A DNA stretch of 64,000 nt from Pseudonocardia sp. CNS-004 (GCA_001942185.1 MKJV01000084.1:1-64000), one strand, 5' to 3'. Shown: positions 27,781 to 37,213, counted from the first letter of the stretch. The notes: generated by a model from the letters alone, not told the origin. Numbers and translations: made by a program.

Positions 27781-28800
27781 GTGACCGAGCAGAGCGTGCC
27801 GACCGCCACCGAGGACGCCACCGATCTGGCCCGTGCCCGCGCCGGCGACGACGCCGCGTTCACCCGGCTCGTCGCGCCGCTGCGCCGGGAGTTGCACGCC
27901 CACTGCTACGGGATGCTCGGCTCCGCCCACGACGCCGAGGACGCGTTGCAGGACGGGCTGCTGCGGGCGTGGAAGACGCTCGCGGGGTTCGAGGGCCGTA
28001 GCTCGCTGCGCTCGTGGCTCTACTCGGTGGTCACGCACGCGTGTCTGGACGCGGCGCGCAGGCGTGGTCGGCGGGCCACGCCGGTCGACCTCGGCCCGGC
28101 CAGCGAGCACGCCGTGGTCGACTCGGCGCCCCGCACCGACGTCGCATGGCTCGGGCCCTACCCGGACGCGCTGCTCGCCGATGCGCGCGTCGAGCAGCGC
28201 GAGGCCGTCGAGCTGGCGTTCGTGGCGGCGTGCCAGCACCTGCCGGGCAACCAGCGGGCGGCGCTGCTGCTGTTCGAGGTGCTCGGCTTCTCCGCGGCGG
28301 AGATCGCCGAGATGATGCGCACCTCGCGGGCGTCGGTGAACAGCGCGTTGCAGCGTGCCCGCGCGGTCGTCGCCGAGAGGGTCCCGCCCCGCACCCAGCA
28401 GCAGACGCTGCGGGAGCTCGACGACGCGCGGCTGCGGGAGATCGTCGCCGGGTTCTCCGGTGCGCTGGAACGGCGCGACACCGGCGGGCTGGTCGCGCTG
28501 CTCACCGAGGACGTCACGTGGACGATGCCGCCGCTCCCGCACTGGTACGCGGGGTTGCCCGCGGTCACCGACTGGGCGGTGCGGGTCCCGCTGGGTTCGT
28601 GCGGGGCGTGGCGGCACCTGCCCACCGGTGCGAACGGGCAGCCCGCCGTGGCCTGCTACCTCTGGGACGACGCGGCGGGAGAGCACCGGGCCTGGGCGGT
28701 GAACGTGCTGACGCTGCGCGGTGACCGGATCGCCGGGATCACCTCGTTCGTCGGTGCCGAGCAGGTCACGGCGTTCGGCCTGCCCGCCGCACTTCCCTGA
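27781..28800 (+). CDS. ECF sigma factor with C-terminal SnoaL-like domain
   Basis: A 339-residue sigma-70-type factor. Region 2 is seen as LRRELHAHCYGMLGSAHDAE and FEGRSSLRSWLYSVVTHACL, and region 4 as LPGNQRAALLLFEVLGFSAA then TSRASVNSALQRAR. About 120 residues of SnoaL/NTF2-like fold follow (TEDVTWTMPPLPHWYAGL), as in actinobacterial SigG- or SigJ-like ECF groups, where the extension modulates activity in place of an anti-sigma factor. No anti-sigma gene is adjacent. The GTG start is preceded by GAGGTGAGA. Confidence 0.85.
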   Translation: MTEQSVPTATEDATDLARARAGDDAAFTRLVAPLRRELHAHCYGMLGSAHDAEDALQDGLLRAWKTLAGFEGRSSLRSWLYSVVTHACLDAARRRGRRATPVDLGPASEHAVVDSAPRTDVAWLGPYPDALLADARVEQREAVELAFVAACQHLPGNQRAALLLFEVLGFSAAEIAEMMRTSRASVNSALQRARAVVAERVPPRTQQQTLRELDDARLREIVAGFSGALERRDTGGLVALLTEDVTWTMPPLPHWYAGLPAVTDWAVRVPLGSCGAWRHLPTGANGQPAVACYLWDDAAGEHRAWAVNVLTLRGDRIAGITSFVGAEQVTAFGLPAALP

Positions 28801-28840
28801 TACCAGCCGTGCGCCGGAATCAGGCGCAGGCGGCCGGGAA

Positions 28841-28874
28841 CACGCAACGATCGTGCGTGGAATAGGAGCATTCC
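28841..28874. promoter_or_regulatory. Two inverted repeats upstream of the DDAH-like gene
   Basis: CACGCAACGATCGTGCGTG (28841-28859) is a near-palindrome and GGAAT-aggagc-ATTCC (28859-28874) a perfect inverted repeat directly after it. They occupy the 106-bp gap before the DDAH-like gene, a fitting place for an amino-acid-responsive operator. No binding protein can be named. Confidence 0.4.
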
Positions 28875-28906
28875 GCGATTGTCGGGTGCCGGGCGGGATT
28901 CCTACC

Positions 28907-29755
28907 GTGATCACTGTGACCAGCGTGCTCCCCCGGCCGGTTGCGGCCGCCGAACCCGTTGCCCGTCCCCGGCACTACCTGATGTGCCGGCCCGAGCACT
29001 TCGAGGTGCGCTACGCCATCAACCCGTGGATGCGGCCGGGCGTGCCGGTCGACCGGGAACGGGCGATCGCCCAGTGGGAGGAGTTGCGGCGGACCTACCT
29101 CGACCTGGGCCACCGCGTCGAGTTGATCGACCCCGTCCCGGGCCTGCCCGACATGGTGTACGCCGCCAACGGCGCCACCGTCGTCGACGGCACGGTGCTG
29201 GGCGCGCGGTTCCGCCATCCCGAGCGTGCCGCCGAGGCCGTGGCCTACCGGGCGTGGTTCGAGGCGGCGGGATACCGGGTGGTGGAGCCGGAGTTCGTGA
29301 ACGAGGGCGAGGGCGATCTGCTGGTCGTCGGTGACGTCGTGCTCGCGGGGCACGGGTTCCGCACCGACCCCCGCGCACACGCCGAGGCCGCCGCGGCGCT
29401 GGGGCGCGAGGTGGTGGCGCTGCGGCTCGTCGACCCCCGCTTCTACCACCTGGACACGGCGGTCGCGGTGCTCGACCACGCGACCATCGCCTGGCTGCCC
29501 GAGGCGTTCGCGCCCCAGGCCCAGGAGGTGCTGCGGGCCCGGTTCCCCGACGCCGTGGTCGCCGACCCGGCCGACGCCGCCGTGCTCGGTCTCAACGCCG
29601 TGTGCGACGGCCGCAACGTCGTGCTGCCCGCCCAGGCCACCGGCCTGGCCGCCGCGCTGCGCGAGCGCGGGTACACGCCCGTGCCCGTCGACCTGTCCGA
29701 GCTGCTCAAAGGGGGCGGCGGACCCAAGTGCTGCATGCTGGAGGTGCGTTCATGA
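28907..29755 (+). CDS. DDAH-family amidinohydrolase (dimethylargininase-like)
   Basis: A 282-residue protein of the guanidino-group modifying superfamily. Recognisable blocks are VRYAINPWM near the N-terminus, FVNEGEGDLLVVGD (acidic substrate contacts), FYHLDTAVAVLD (catalytic histidine) and the C-terminal catalytic cysteine in GGPKCCMLEV. DDAH converts methylated arginines to citrulline; bacterial relatives may use other guanidino compounds. The stop overlaps the rocD start (ATGA), which ties it to ornithine metabolism. GTG at 28907 is used; GTG at 28916 is equally possible. Confidence 0.82.
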   Translation: MITVTSVLPRPVAAAEPVARPRHYLMCRPEHFEVRYAINPWMRPGVPVDRERAIAQWEELRRTYLDLGHRVELIDPVPGLPDMVYAANGATVVDGTVLGARFRHPERAAEAVAYRAWFEAAGYRVVEPEFVNEGEGDLLVVGDVVLAGHGFRTDPRAHAEAAAALGREVVALRLVDPRFYHLDTAVAVLDHATIAWLPEAFAPQAQEVLRARFPDAVVADPADAAVLGLNAVCDGRNVVLPAQATGLAAALRERGYTPVPVDLSELLKGGGGPKCCMLEVRS

Positions 29756-30985
29756 CGCTCATGCAGTCGGCAACTGCGGCCCACGAAGAGCTCGTCGACG
29801 AGCACTCCGCGCACAACTACCGCCCCCTGCCGGTCGTGGTGGCCGAAGGCAGCGGCGCCTGGGTCACCGACGTCGAGGGCCGCCACTACCTCGACTGCCT
29901 CGCCGGCTACTCCGCTCTCAACTTCGGGCACCGCCATCCCGCTCTGGTCGCGGCGGCCCACCGCCAGCTCGACCGCCTCACCCTGACCAGCCGCGCGTTC
30001 GGCAACGACCAGCTCGGCCCGTTCTGCGCCGACCTCGCGGCGCTCGTCGGCAAGCAGCGGGTGCTACCGATGAACACCGGCGCCGAGGCCGTCGAGAGCG
30101 GGCTGAAGGTCGCGCGGAAGTGGGGGTACGAGGTCAAGGGCGTGCCGGAGGACCGGGCGCGGATCGTGGTGGCCGCGGGCGGGTTCCACGGCCGCACGAT
30201 CAGCATCGTCGGCTTCTCCACCGACCCCGACGCCCGCCGCGGGTTCGGCCCGTTCACCCCCGGCTTCGACGTGGTGCCCTACGGCGACCTGCCCGCCCTC
30301 GCCGCGGCCGTCACCCCCGACACGGTGGCGGTGCTGATCGAGCCGGTGCAGGGGGAGGCGGGCGTCATCGTGCCGCCGCCGGGCTACCTGGCGGGCGTCC
30401 GCTCCCTCTGCGACGAGGCGCGCGTGCTGTTCGTCGCCGACGAGGTGCAGTCCGGGCTCGGCCGCACCGGTCACGTCCTCGCGACGCAGGCGCGGGCACC
30501 GACGCGACGTGTACCTGCTGGGAAAGGCGCTCGGCGGCGGGATCGTGCCGCTGTCGGCCGTGGTCGCCGACGACGAGGTGCTCGGCGTCTTGCGGCCCGG
30601 CCAGCACGGCAGCACGTTCGGCGGCAACCCGCTCGCCTGCGCGGTCGGGCGCGCCGTGCTGGGCCTGCTCGCCGACACCGGGCCGCAGGGCCTGCTGGCG
30701 GCGGCGCACAGGCTGGGGGCCGTCCTCGATGCCCGGCTGACCGGACTCGTCGGCCAGGGGCTCGTCGCGGTGCGCTGCACCGGCCTGTGGGCGGGTGTCG
30801 ACGTCGACCCGCGCCTGGGCACCGGTCGGGACGTGAGCGAGGCGCTGGCCCGCCGTGGCGTGCTCGTGAAGGACACCCACGGCTCGACGATCCGCTTCTC
30901 CCCGCCGCTCGTCGCCACCGAGGACGAGATCGGCTTCGCGGTCGATGCGCTGGTGGGATCCCTCACCGAGCTCGCCGGCAGGTGA
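29752..30985 (+). CDS. rocD: Ornithine aminotransferase, frameshifted
   Basis: About 411 residues after restoring two bases near 30494-30507. It is a PLP-dependent class III aminotransferase that converts ornithine to glutamate semialdehyde. Motifs are VLPMNTGAEAVESGLKVAR, GGFHGRTISIVGFSTDP, LIEPVQGEAGVIVPP, LFVADEVQSGLGRTG and, in the second frame, the PLP lysine in YLLGKALGGGIVP, then HGSTFGGNPLACA. Translationally coupled to the DDAH-like gene, it gives a route from arginine-type compounds to glutamate. Confidence 0.92.
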
Positions 30986-31035
30986 TCTTCCCGGGGTAGG
31001 GTCGGCCGCGCAGGGGCCGAGAGGGGAGAAACGGG

Positions 31036-31305
31036 ATGTTCTGGACGATCGTGGGCTGGATCGTGTTCGGGCTGGTCGCGGGCTTCATCGCTCGCGCGCT
31101 AGTGCCCGGCAAGGACGACATCGGAATCCTGCGGACGATCATCCTCGGTTGTGTGGGCTCTGTCGTCGGTGGGCTGATCTTCGGCCTGCTGACGGGCGGC
31201 CTGCGTGGCTTCGAGCCCACCGGGTGGATCGGTTCGATCATCGGCGCGGTGATCGTGCTGGTCGTCTACAACAAGGTCACGGGGCGCAAGAGCAACCGCG
31301 CCTGA
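31036..31305 (+). CDS. GlsB/YeaQ/YmgE-family small membrane protein
   Basis: An 89-residue protein with three hydrophobic segments. The start FWTIVGWIVFGLVAGFIAR and the glycine-rich GCVGSVVGGLIFGLL are the signature of the transglycosylase-associated (YeaQ/GlsB) family, usually linked to envelope or general stress. GAGAGGGGAGAAACGGG precedes the ATG. TAGGGT about 35 bp upstream may be the -10. Its precise function is unknown. Confidence 0.88.
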   Translation: MFWTIVGWIVFGLVAGFIARALVPGKDDIGILRTIILGCVGSVVGGLIFGLLTGGLRGFEPTGWIGSIIGAVIVLVVYNKVTGRKSNRA

Positions 31306-31315
31306 CAGCGTCCGA

Positions 31316-31345
31316 CGCCCGCCGGTCGCCTCAGGCCGGCGGGCG
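31316..31345. terminator. Bidirectional terminator hairpin
   Basis: CGCCCGCCGG and CCGGCGGGCG form a perfect 10-bp stem around a 10-nt loop between the convergent YeaQ-like and TetR genes. It overlaps the last codons of the TetR gene. No long T-run follows, as is common in GC-rich actinobacteria. Confidence 0.6.
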
Positions 31346-32022
31346 GAACGGTCGCTCGTCGGGTCCTGCGTTCGCGAGCAGGTCGGGGCGGAGCATCCCG
31401 AACAGCGCGGTGAGCAGCAGTTCCGCGGCGACCTCCGCGGGCTCGCCCGGTCGGCTGATGCTGCGCAACAGCAGCAGGTTGACCACCATCCCGCTCACCT
31501 CGAGCGCGCTCGGGAACGGGCGCAGCTCGCCCGTGCGCTGCCCGTGCTCGATGAGTATCCGCAGCGGCGTCGGCACGGGCGCGAGCGTGCGCGGGTCGGT
31601 GTCGTCGTCGGGGCTCGGCGGGCCGGGCACCTTGATCGTGTACTCCTCGACGGCCGACCAGAAGGCGGCCGTGAGCCTCGGGTTGCGCCCACTGACGCGG
31701 GCGAGGGCCCTGACCTGGTCGGTGAGCGCGTCCACGACTGGGCGGCCGATGGTGATGTCGTGCTCGGCCTCGGACAGCAGCGGGTGCACCAGTGGGCCGT
31801 AGACGGTGCCACCAGCACGTGCTTGGACGGGAAGTGGTTGTAGGCCGTGGCGGCGCTGACCCCGGCCGCGGCCGCGACGTCCTCCATGCGGGTGTCGGCC
31901 CACCCGCGGCTGCCGAACGTCGCATCCGCGGCGTCCAGCAGCGCCCGTCGGGTGCGGTCCCGCTTCGTCCGAGCGGCTCTGGCGCGCGGATCGTCGAGCG
32001 GCGCAGGGTCGGATGCTGCCAC
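31331..32022 (-). CDS. TetR-family transcriptional regulator, frameshifted
   Basis: About 230 residues after restoring a G near 31812. The N-terminal helix-turn-helix is canonical (ALLDAADATFGSRGWADTRM, VAAAAGVSAATAYNHFPSK). The C-terminal ligand domain (VDALTDQVRALARVSGRNPR, SGMVVNLLLLRSIS) follows in the second frame. The GTG at 32022 is preferred because overlapping palindromes typical of an operator lie at 32064-32084; an ATG at 32094 would put them inside the coding region. No ribosome-binding site is clear for either start. It probably represses itself and the rightward promoter at 32059. Confidence 0.75.
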
Positions 32023-32058
32023 CCGGCGCAGGGTAACCGCTTTCGGGTCGAACTGCTC

Positions 32059-32087
32059 TTGACTCCAACTTGGGTTGGACCCAAACT
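32059..32087 (+). promoter_or_regulatory. Rightward promoter overlapping TetR-type operator
   Basis: TTGACT (32059-32064) and CAAACT (32082-32087) are 17 bp apart. Between them lie two overlapping perfect inverted repeats: TCCAAC-ttgg-GTTGGA (32064-32079) and TTGGGT-tgg-ACCCAA (32070-32084). This is a typical arrangement for a TetR repressor that blocks RNA polymerase. The next genes rightwards are the small ORF at 32345 and the sigma factor. Confidence 0.5.
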
Positions 32088-32094
32088 GCGTCAT

Positions 32095-32344
32095 TGAACG
32101 TCGAACGACTTCGGTGGCCGCAGGGCACGGCGACGACCGGGGCGGTCGAGGGGAACCGGAACGACCGGCTGCGGTCGGGGGACGGCATGTATCGGTCGAA
32201 CGTCCCGGACTCTCCTCGGTCGTACAGCCAGGACCAGTAACACCAGGCCCGGCTCCGCACGAACGCAGTACGCGCCGACCGGCCGACCGGACGGCGTGAA
32301 AGCCGCCGGAGGATGTGTCCGCCGGCGCAGGGGAGGGGAACCCG
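32095..32344. other. Leader region with no confident gene
   Basis: About 250 bp between the TetR-type operator and the small ORF. No reading frame with credible coding features is seen on either strand. GCCGCCGG and CCGGCGGC-like arms around 32300-32330 could form a hairpin shortly before the AGGGGAGGGG ribosome-binding site. Confidence 0.4.
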
Positions 32345-32446
32345 ATGATCGCGTCCGACCTGTTGACCGGCCATTGCCGGGGGAGTCTCGGGACAGCGTC
32401 CGCCACCACGGCACCGCCCGCACTCGACCCGGCAGCAGTCCGATGA
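32345..32446 (+). CDS. Small ORF translationally coupled to sigma factor gene
   Basis: A 33-residue ORF starts at an ATG six bases after a very strong ribosome-binding site (AGGGGAGGGG). Its TGA overlaps the ATG of the downstream sigma factor (ATGA). The peptide begins MIASDLLTGHCRGSLGTA and ends in a Pro/Ala-rich stretch. The sigma gene itself has no good ribosome-binding site, so its translation may depend on reading this ORF. It is not a recognised family; it may be a leader peptide or merely a coupling device. A sequencing error could also have created or altered it. Confidence 0.5.
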   Translation: MIASDLLTGHCRGSLGTASATTAPPALDPAAVR

Positions 32447-33162
32447 GCGCCCTCGCGGTGGTCACCGGCGTGTCCGACGCGCCCGACCCCGCCGACCCCG
32501 CCGCGTCGTCGCTCCCCGAGGCCACCGACCCCGAGCCCGGCGCCACCGTGGCCGCGACCGCGACCGCGACCGACCAGTCGGTGCTGGAGGGCCTGCTGCG
32601 TGCCGCGGTCGCCGGGGAACCGCACGCGCGCGACCGGCTGCTCGCCGAGATCCACCCCATCGTCCTGCGGTACTGCCGGGCACGGCTGGGCCGCCAGGAG
32701 ACCCTGATGGGGTCGGCCGACGACGTCGCGCAGGAGGTCTGCCTCGCCGTCGTCAACGCGCTGCCGGGCTACACGCTGCGCGGGCTGTCGTTCCGGGCGT
32801 TCGTGTACGGGATCGCCGCCCACAAGGTCACCGACGCCTTCCGGGCCATCGGTCGCAACCGGTCCGAGCCGGTCGCCGAGATACCGGACGTCCCGCTCGT
32901 CCGCGACGGGCCGGAGCACCACCTGCTGCAGATCGAGCTCACCGAGCACGTCGGCGCGCTGCTGCACCTGCTCACCCCGCGGCAGCGCGAGGTGCTGGTG
33001 CTGCGCATCGCGGTCGGGCTCTCGGCGGAGGAGACCGCGCACGCGGTCGGGTCGACGCCCGGAGCGGTCCGCGTCACGCAGCACCGGGCGCTCAACCGGC
33101 TGCGCCGCACGGTCGTCACGGCAGGCGCCGACGCCGAGCACGAAGGCGACGACGAGGGCTGA
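32443..33162 (+). CDS. SigD/ShbA-like sigma-70 family RNA polymerase sigma factor
   Basis: A 239-residue sigma factor with an acidic, Ala/Thr-rich N-terminus of about 45 residues. Region 2 reads LRYCRARLGRQETLMGSADD then VAQEVCLAVVNALPGY and FVYGIAAHKVTDAFRAIGRN; region 4 has LTPRQREVLVLRIAVGLSAE and GSTPGAVRVTQHRALNRLR. These match mycobacterial SigD and streptomycete ShbA, which activate genes including the principal sigma factor in Streptomyces. The ATG overlaps the preceding small ORF and lacks its own strong ribosome-binding site. The frame is intact. Confidence 0.87.
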   Translation: MSALAVVTGVSDAPDPADPAASSLPEATDPEPGATVAATATATDQSVLEGLLRAAVAGEPHARDRLLAEIHPIVLRYCRARLGRQETLMGSADDVAQEVCLAVVNALPGYTLRGLSFRAFVYGIAAHKVTDAFRAIGRNRSEPVAEIPDVPLVRDGPEHHLLQIELTEHVGALLHLLTPRQREVLVLRIAVGLSAEETAHAVGSTPGAVRVTQHRALNRLRRTVVTAGADAEHEGDDEG

Positions 33163-33297
33163 CGGACCGGCATCGTCGATCGATCGGGACGGCGTGCCCT
33201 GACGGTGATTCGGCGTGGTCGGGGAGTAACCTGGCGCTGATCAGAGACCTGCGGTCACCGTCGTGCGATCGCAGACCGTCGCGCCCGAGGAGGCTTC

Positions 33298-33699
33298 GTG
33301 TCGGCTGGCCAGATGGCGGCGCTCGTGGCCGCGGGGGCCTTCGTGGTCCTCGTGCTGCTGCTGGCCGTCCCGCTGCTGAAGCTCGGCCGCACGCTCGACG
33401 AGGCCACGATCGCCATCCGCAAGGCCCACGAGGGTGGCGACCCACTGCTGCGCAACGCCCAGACCACGCTGCACCAGGTGAACACACAGCTGGAACGGGT
33501 CGACGGCATCACCTCCAACGCGCGCACCGTGTCGAGCAACGTCTCCGTGCTCACCTCGCTGTTCACCGCCACGCTCGGCGGGCCGCTGGTGCGCACCGCG
33601 GCGTTCAGCTACGGGCTGAGCAAGGCGATCAAGGCGCGTCGCGCCGGGCGGGACTCGGGTGCCCACTCCCGGCCCGGTCGTCGGAGGGGGCGCAAGTGA
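33298..33699 (+). CDS. DUF948-domain protein
   Basis: A 133-residue protein with one N-terminal membrane helix (MAALVAAGAFVVLVLLLAVP) and a predicted coiled coil (LGRTLDEATIAIRKAHEGG, TLHQVNTQLERVD). It is a member of the DUF948 family, which in actinobacteria regularly precedes alaS. The GTG is preceded by GAGGAGG. The role is unknown; a structural membrane-associated function is likely. Its stop overlaps the next gene (GTGA). Confidence 0.82.
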   Translation: MSAGQMAALVAAGAFVVLVLLLAVPLLKLGRTLDEATIAIRKAHEGGDPLLRNAQTTLHQVNTQLERVDGITSNARTVSSNVSVLTSLFTATLGGPLVRTAAFSYGLSKAIKARRAGRDSGAHSRPGRRRGRK

Positions 33700-34013
33700 G
33701 ACGTCTCTTCTGGCTGGGGCTGGGTCTCGCCGTCGGTGTGTACGCCACGCGGCGGGCCTCGGCGGCCGCCCATGCGCTCACCCCGGCCGGGGTGGGGGCC
33801 AACCTCGCCGACGGCCTGCGTGAGCTGGGCGCGGGCCTGGGCGCGTTCGGCGCGGAGGTGCGTGCCGGGATGACCGAGCGGGAGCGGGAGCTCGCCGAGC
33901 TGGTTGAACGTCACGCGGGCGCCGCGGTGCCCACCGTCGGCGACGCGTTCGTGGAGCCCGCACCCGCGTACCGGCCGTCCCCGCGGGCGCGAGCGCGCAG
34001 GGCAGGGGCCTGA
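33696..34013 (+). CDS. DUF6167-like small membrane-anchored protein
   Basis: A 105-residue protein with a short N-terminal hydrophobic segment (LFWLGLGLAVGVYATRRAS) and an amphipathic helical region (LADGLRELGAGLGAFGAEVR, MTERERELAELV). It resembles the small actinobacterial protein usually found between the DUF948 gene and alaS. The GTG overlaps the preceding stop by four bases, so the two are co-translated. The function is unknown. Confidence 0.72.
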   Translation: MRRLFWLGLGLAVGVYATRRASAAAHALTPAGVGANLADGLRELGAGLGAFGAEVRAGMTERERELAELVERHAGAAVPTVGDAFVEPAPAYRPSPRARARRAGA

Positions 34014-34117
34014 CCGCGCGCCCACGCGCCGTCCCCCTGCCGTTCCGCGTCCCGTTCGCTGCGGGAGACTGACCACGAGCCGGCACCTGCCTCCCGTTCG
34101 ACCCTTGGAAGCCAACC

Positions 34118-36788
34118 GTGCAGACCCACGAGATCACCCGTCGTTTCACCGACCACTTCACGAACGCCGGGCACACCCGCGTGCCCAGCGCCTCGCTGAT
34201 CCTCGACGACCCCAACCTGCTGTTCGTCAACGCGGGGATGGTGCAGTTCAAGCCGTACTTCCTCGGGCAGGTGCGCCCCCGTACCCGCGGGCCACCTCGA
34301 TCCAGAAGTGCGTGCGCACGGGCGACATCGACGAGGTCGGCAAGACCACCCGGCACAACACGTTCTTCCAGATGGCCGGGAACTTCTCCTTCGGCGACTA
34401 CTTCAAAGAAGGCGCGATCGAGCACGCCTGGAACCTGGTGACGGGCAGCCAGGACGCCGGCGGCTACGGCTTCGACCCGGACCGCATCTGGCCCACCGTC
34501 TACCAGGACGACGACGAGGCCTTCGAGCTGTGGCGCCGGATCACCGGCCTCCCGGCGGAACGGATCCAGCGCCGCAGCGGCAAGGACAACTACTGGGACA
34601 TGGGCATCCCCGGTCCGGGCGGGCCCTGCTCCGAGATCTTCTTCGACCGCGGGCCCGAGCACGGCCGCGAGGGCGGGCCCGAGGTCGACGAGGAGCGCTA
34701 CCTGGAGATCTGGAACCTCGTCTTCATGCAGGACGAGCGCGGCGAGCGGTCCCCGAAGCAGGGGTTCCCGCCGGTCGGCAGCCTGCCGAAGAAGAACATC
34801 GACACCGGCATGGGCGTCGAGCGGGTGGCCTACCTGCTGCAGGGCGTCGAGAACGTCTACGAGACCGACCTCGTGCGGCCGGTGATCGCCCGCGCCGAGG
34901 AGTTCTCCGGGCGCCGCTACGGCGCCGGCGGAGCTTCCGGGCACGAGGACGACGTCCGGTTCCGGGTGATCGCCGACCACGCCCGCTCCGGCGTGATGAT
35001 CATCGGTGACGGGGTCACGCCGTCCAACGAGGGCCGCGGCTACGTACTGCGCAGGCTGTTGCGGCGGATCGTGCGCTCCGCCCGGCTGCTCGGCGTGCAC
35101 GAGCCGGTGCTCGGCTCGTTCGCCGAGGTCGTGCGGGACACGATGGCTCCGGCCTATCCGGATCTCGCGTCCGACTTCGAACGCATCTCGGCCGTCGTGC
35201 GCGCCGAGGAGGAGGCCTTCCTCTCCACCCTCACCGCCGGGTCGCGGATCTTCGACACCGCCGTGTCGGAGACCAAGCAGGCCGGCGGGGTCGTGCTGCC
35301 GGGCGACCGCGCGTTCCAGCTGCACGACACGTACGGGTTCCCGATCGACCTGACGCTGGAGATGGCGGCCGAGGCCGGTCTCGAGGTCGACCAGGACCGT
35401 TTCCGGACGTTGATGGACGAGCAGCGTTCCCGGGCCAAGCCGATGCGGCCAAGCACAAGGTGGGCCACGGCGACGGCTCGGTCTACCGCACCGTGCTCGA
35501 CCGGCACGGCAGCACCGAGTTCCTCGGCTACACCGACCTGGCCGCCGAGGCCACGGTCATCGGCCTGCTCGTCGACGGCGCCGCCGTGCCCGCCGCCCGT
35601 GAGGGCGACAGCGTGGAGGTCGTGCTGGACCGCACCCCGTTCTACGCCGAGGCCGGCGGCCAGCAGGCCGACACCGGTGAGCTGCGCGGGGCGAACTTCA
35701 CGGTCCGGGTCGCCGACGTGCAGTCCCCGGTGCCCGGCCTGCGGGTGCACCGCGGCACGGTCACGGCGGGCGAGGTGTCGCTCGACGCCGCCGTCGTCGC
35801 CGAGGTCGACCGCACGCGCCGCGCGTCGGTCTCGCGCGCCCACACCGCCACCCACCTGGTGCACGCCGGGGTGCGCGGCGCCCTGGGCACCGCGGCCGCC
35901 CAGGCCGGCTCGCTCAACGCCCCGGGCAGGCTGCGGTTCGACTTCACCTCGCCCACCGGGGCCGTCGCCCCGGCGGCCCTCGCGGAGATCGAGGACGAGG
36001 TCAACACCGTCCTGCAGCAGAACCGCGAGGTCGAGGCTTACGAGACGTCCATGGACGAGGCTCGGAAACTCGGCGCGATGATGCTGTTCGGCGAGAAGTA
36101 CGGCGACCGCGTCCGCGTGGTCGACATGGGCGACTACTCGCGCGAGCTGTGCGGTGGCACCCACGTCGGTCGCACCGGGGAGATCGGCATGATCAAGGTG
36201 CTGTCCGAGGCGTCCATCGGCTCCGGGGTGCGGCGCGTCGAGGCCCTCGTCGGCCTGGACGCCTTCCGGCACCTGTCCAAGGAACACCTGCTGGTCTCCA
36301 CGCTCGCCGACCAGCTCAAGGCCCGTCCCGAGGAGCTGCCGGAGCGCATCAACGGGCTCGTCGAGCGGCTGCGCACCGCCGAGCGCGACCTGGAGAAGGT
36401 TCGTGCGGACGCCGTGCTCTCCTCCGCCGGCGCGCTCGTCGAGGGCGCCGACGACGTCGACGGGGTGGCGCTCGTCGCCGTCGCCGCCCCGGACGGCGTG
36501 GCGGGCAACGACCTGCGTGCGCTCGCCTCCGACGTGCGCGGCAGGCTCGGCTCGCGTCCGGGGGTCGTGGCGCTCTTCTCCGCCGACGGGGACAAGGTCT
36601 CGTTCGTCGTCGCCACCACGTCCGCGGCCCGCGACCGGGGCCTCGCCGCCGGGAAGCTCATCCCGGCGTTCGCCCCCGCCGTCGGCGGGCGCGGCGGTGG
36701 CAAGCCCGACCTCGCCCAGGGCGGCGGGACGAACCCGGCCGGCATCCCGGACGCGGTCACCGCCCTGCGCGCCGCGTTGCGCGGGTGA
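34118..36788 (+). CDS. alaS: Alanyl-tRNA synthetase, two frameshifts
   Basis: About 890 residues after restoring a C near 34278 and a G near 35443. The class II catalytic core is intact (FVNAGMVQFKPYFLGQ, CVRTGDIDEVGKTTRHNTFF, MAGNFSFGDYFKEGA, NIDTGMGVERVAYLLQG). The editing domain has SRAHTATHLVHAGVR and the zinc-binding CGGTHV, and the C-terminal C-Ala domain ends GGRGGGKPDLAQGGG. The enzyme charges tRNA-Ala and is indispensable, so both breaks must be artefacts. GTG start. Its stop overlaps the ruvX start (GTGA). Confidence 0.95.
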
Positions 36789-37213
36789 ACCGAGGCCGCC
36801 GTCTCGGGATCGACGTCGGCGCCGTCCGGGTCGGGGTCGCGATCTGCGACCCGGACGGCGTGCTGGCCACCCCGCTGCTCACCGTCCGGCGCGACGTCGA
36901 CGGCGGTGCCGACCTGCGGGCGATCGCAGGCCTCGTGGCCGAGCACGACGCGGTCGGGGTCGTCGTCGGGCTGCCGCGCACCCTCGCAGGCCGGGAAGGG
37001 CTCGCAGCGGAGGCCGCCCGCGGCTTCGCCGACGCGCTGTCCGGTGTGCTCGACGTGCCCGTCGAGCTGTCCGACGAGCGGCTCACCACCGTGGTGGCCA
37101 CCCGGCAGCTGCGTGAACGCGGGGTGAAGGGCCGCAAGCAACGTGCCGTGGTGGACCAGGCCGCGGCCGTCGCGATCCTGCAGGGCTGGCTGGACGCCCG
37201 GCGGCTCGGGTGA
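36785..37213 (+). CDS. ruvX: Putative Holliday junction resolvase RuvX (YqgF)
   Basis: A 142-residue RNase H-fold protein. Key acidic residues occur in LGIDVGAVRVGVAICDPDG, VVGLPRTLAG, VELSDERLTTVVATRQL and VVDQAAAVAILQGWL. Family members process the 16S rRNA 5' end and may resolve Holliday junctions. The GTG overlaps the alaS stop, and this alaS-ruvX-mltG order is conserved in actinobacteria. Confidence 0.92.
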   Translation: MNRGRRLGIDVGAVRVGVAICDPDGVLATPLLTVRRDVDGGADLRAIAGLVAEHDAVGVVVGLPRTLAGREGLAAEAARGFADALSGVLDVPVELSDERLTTVVATRQLRERGVKGRKQRAVVDQAAAVAILQGWLDARRLG

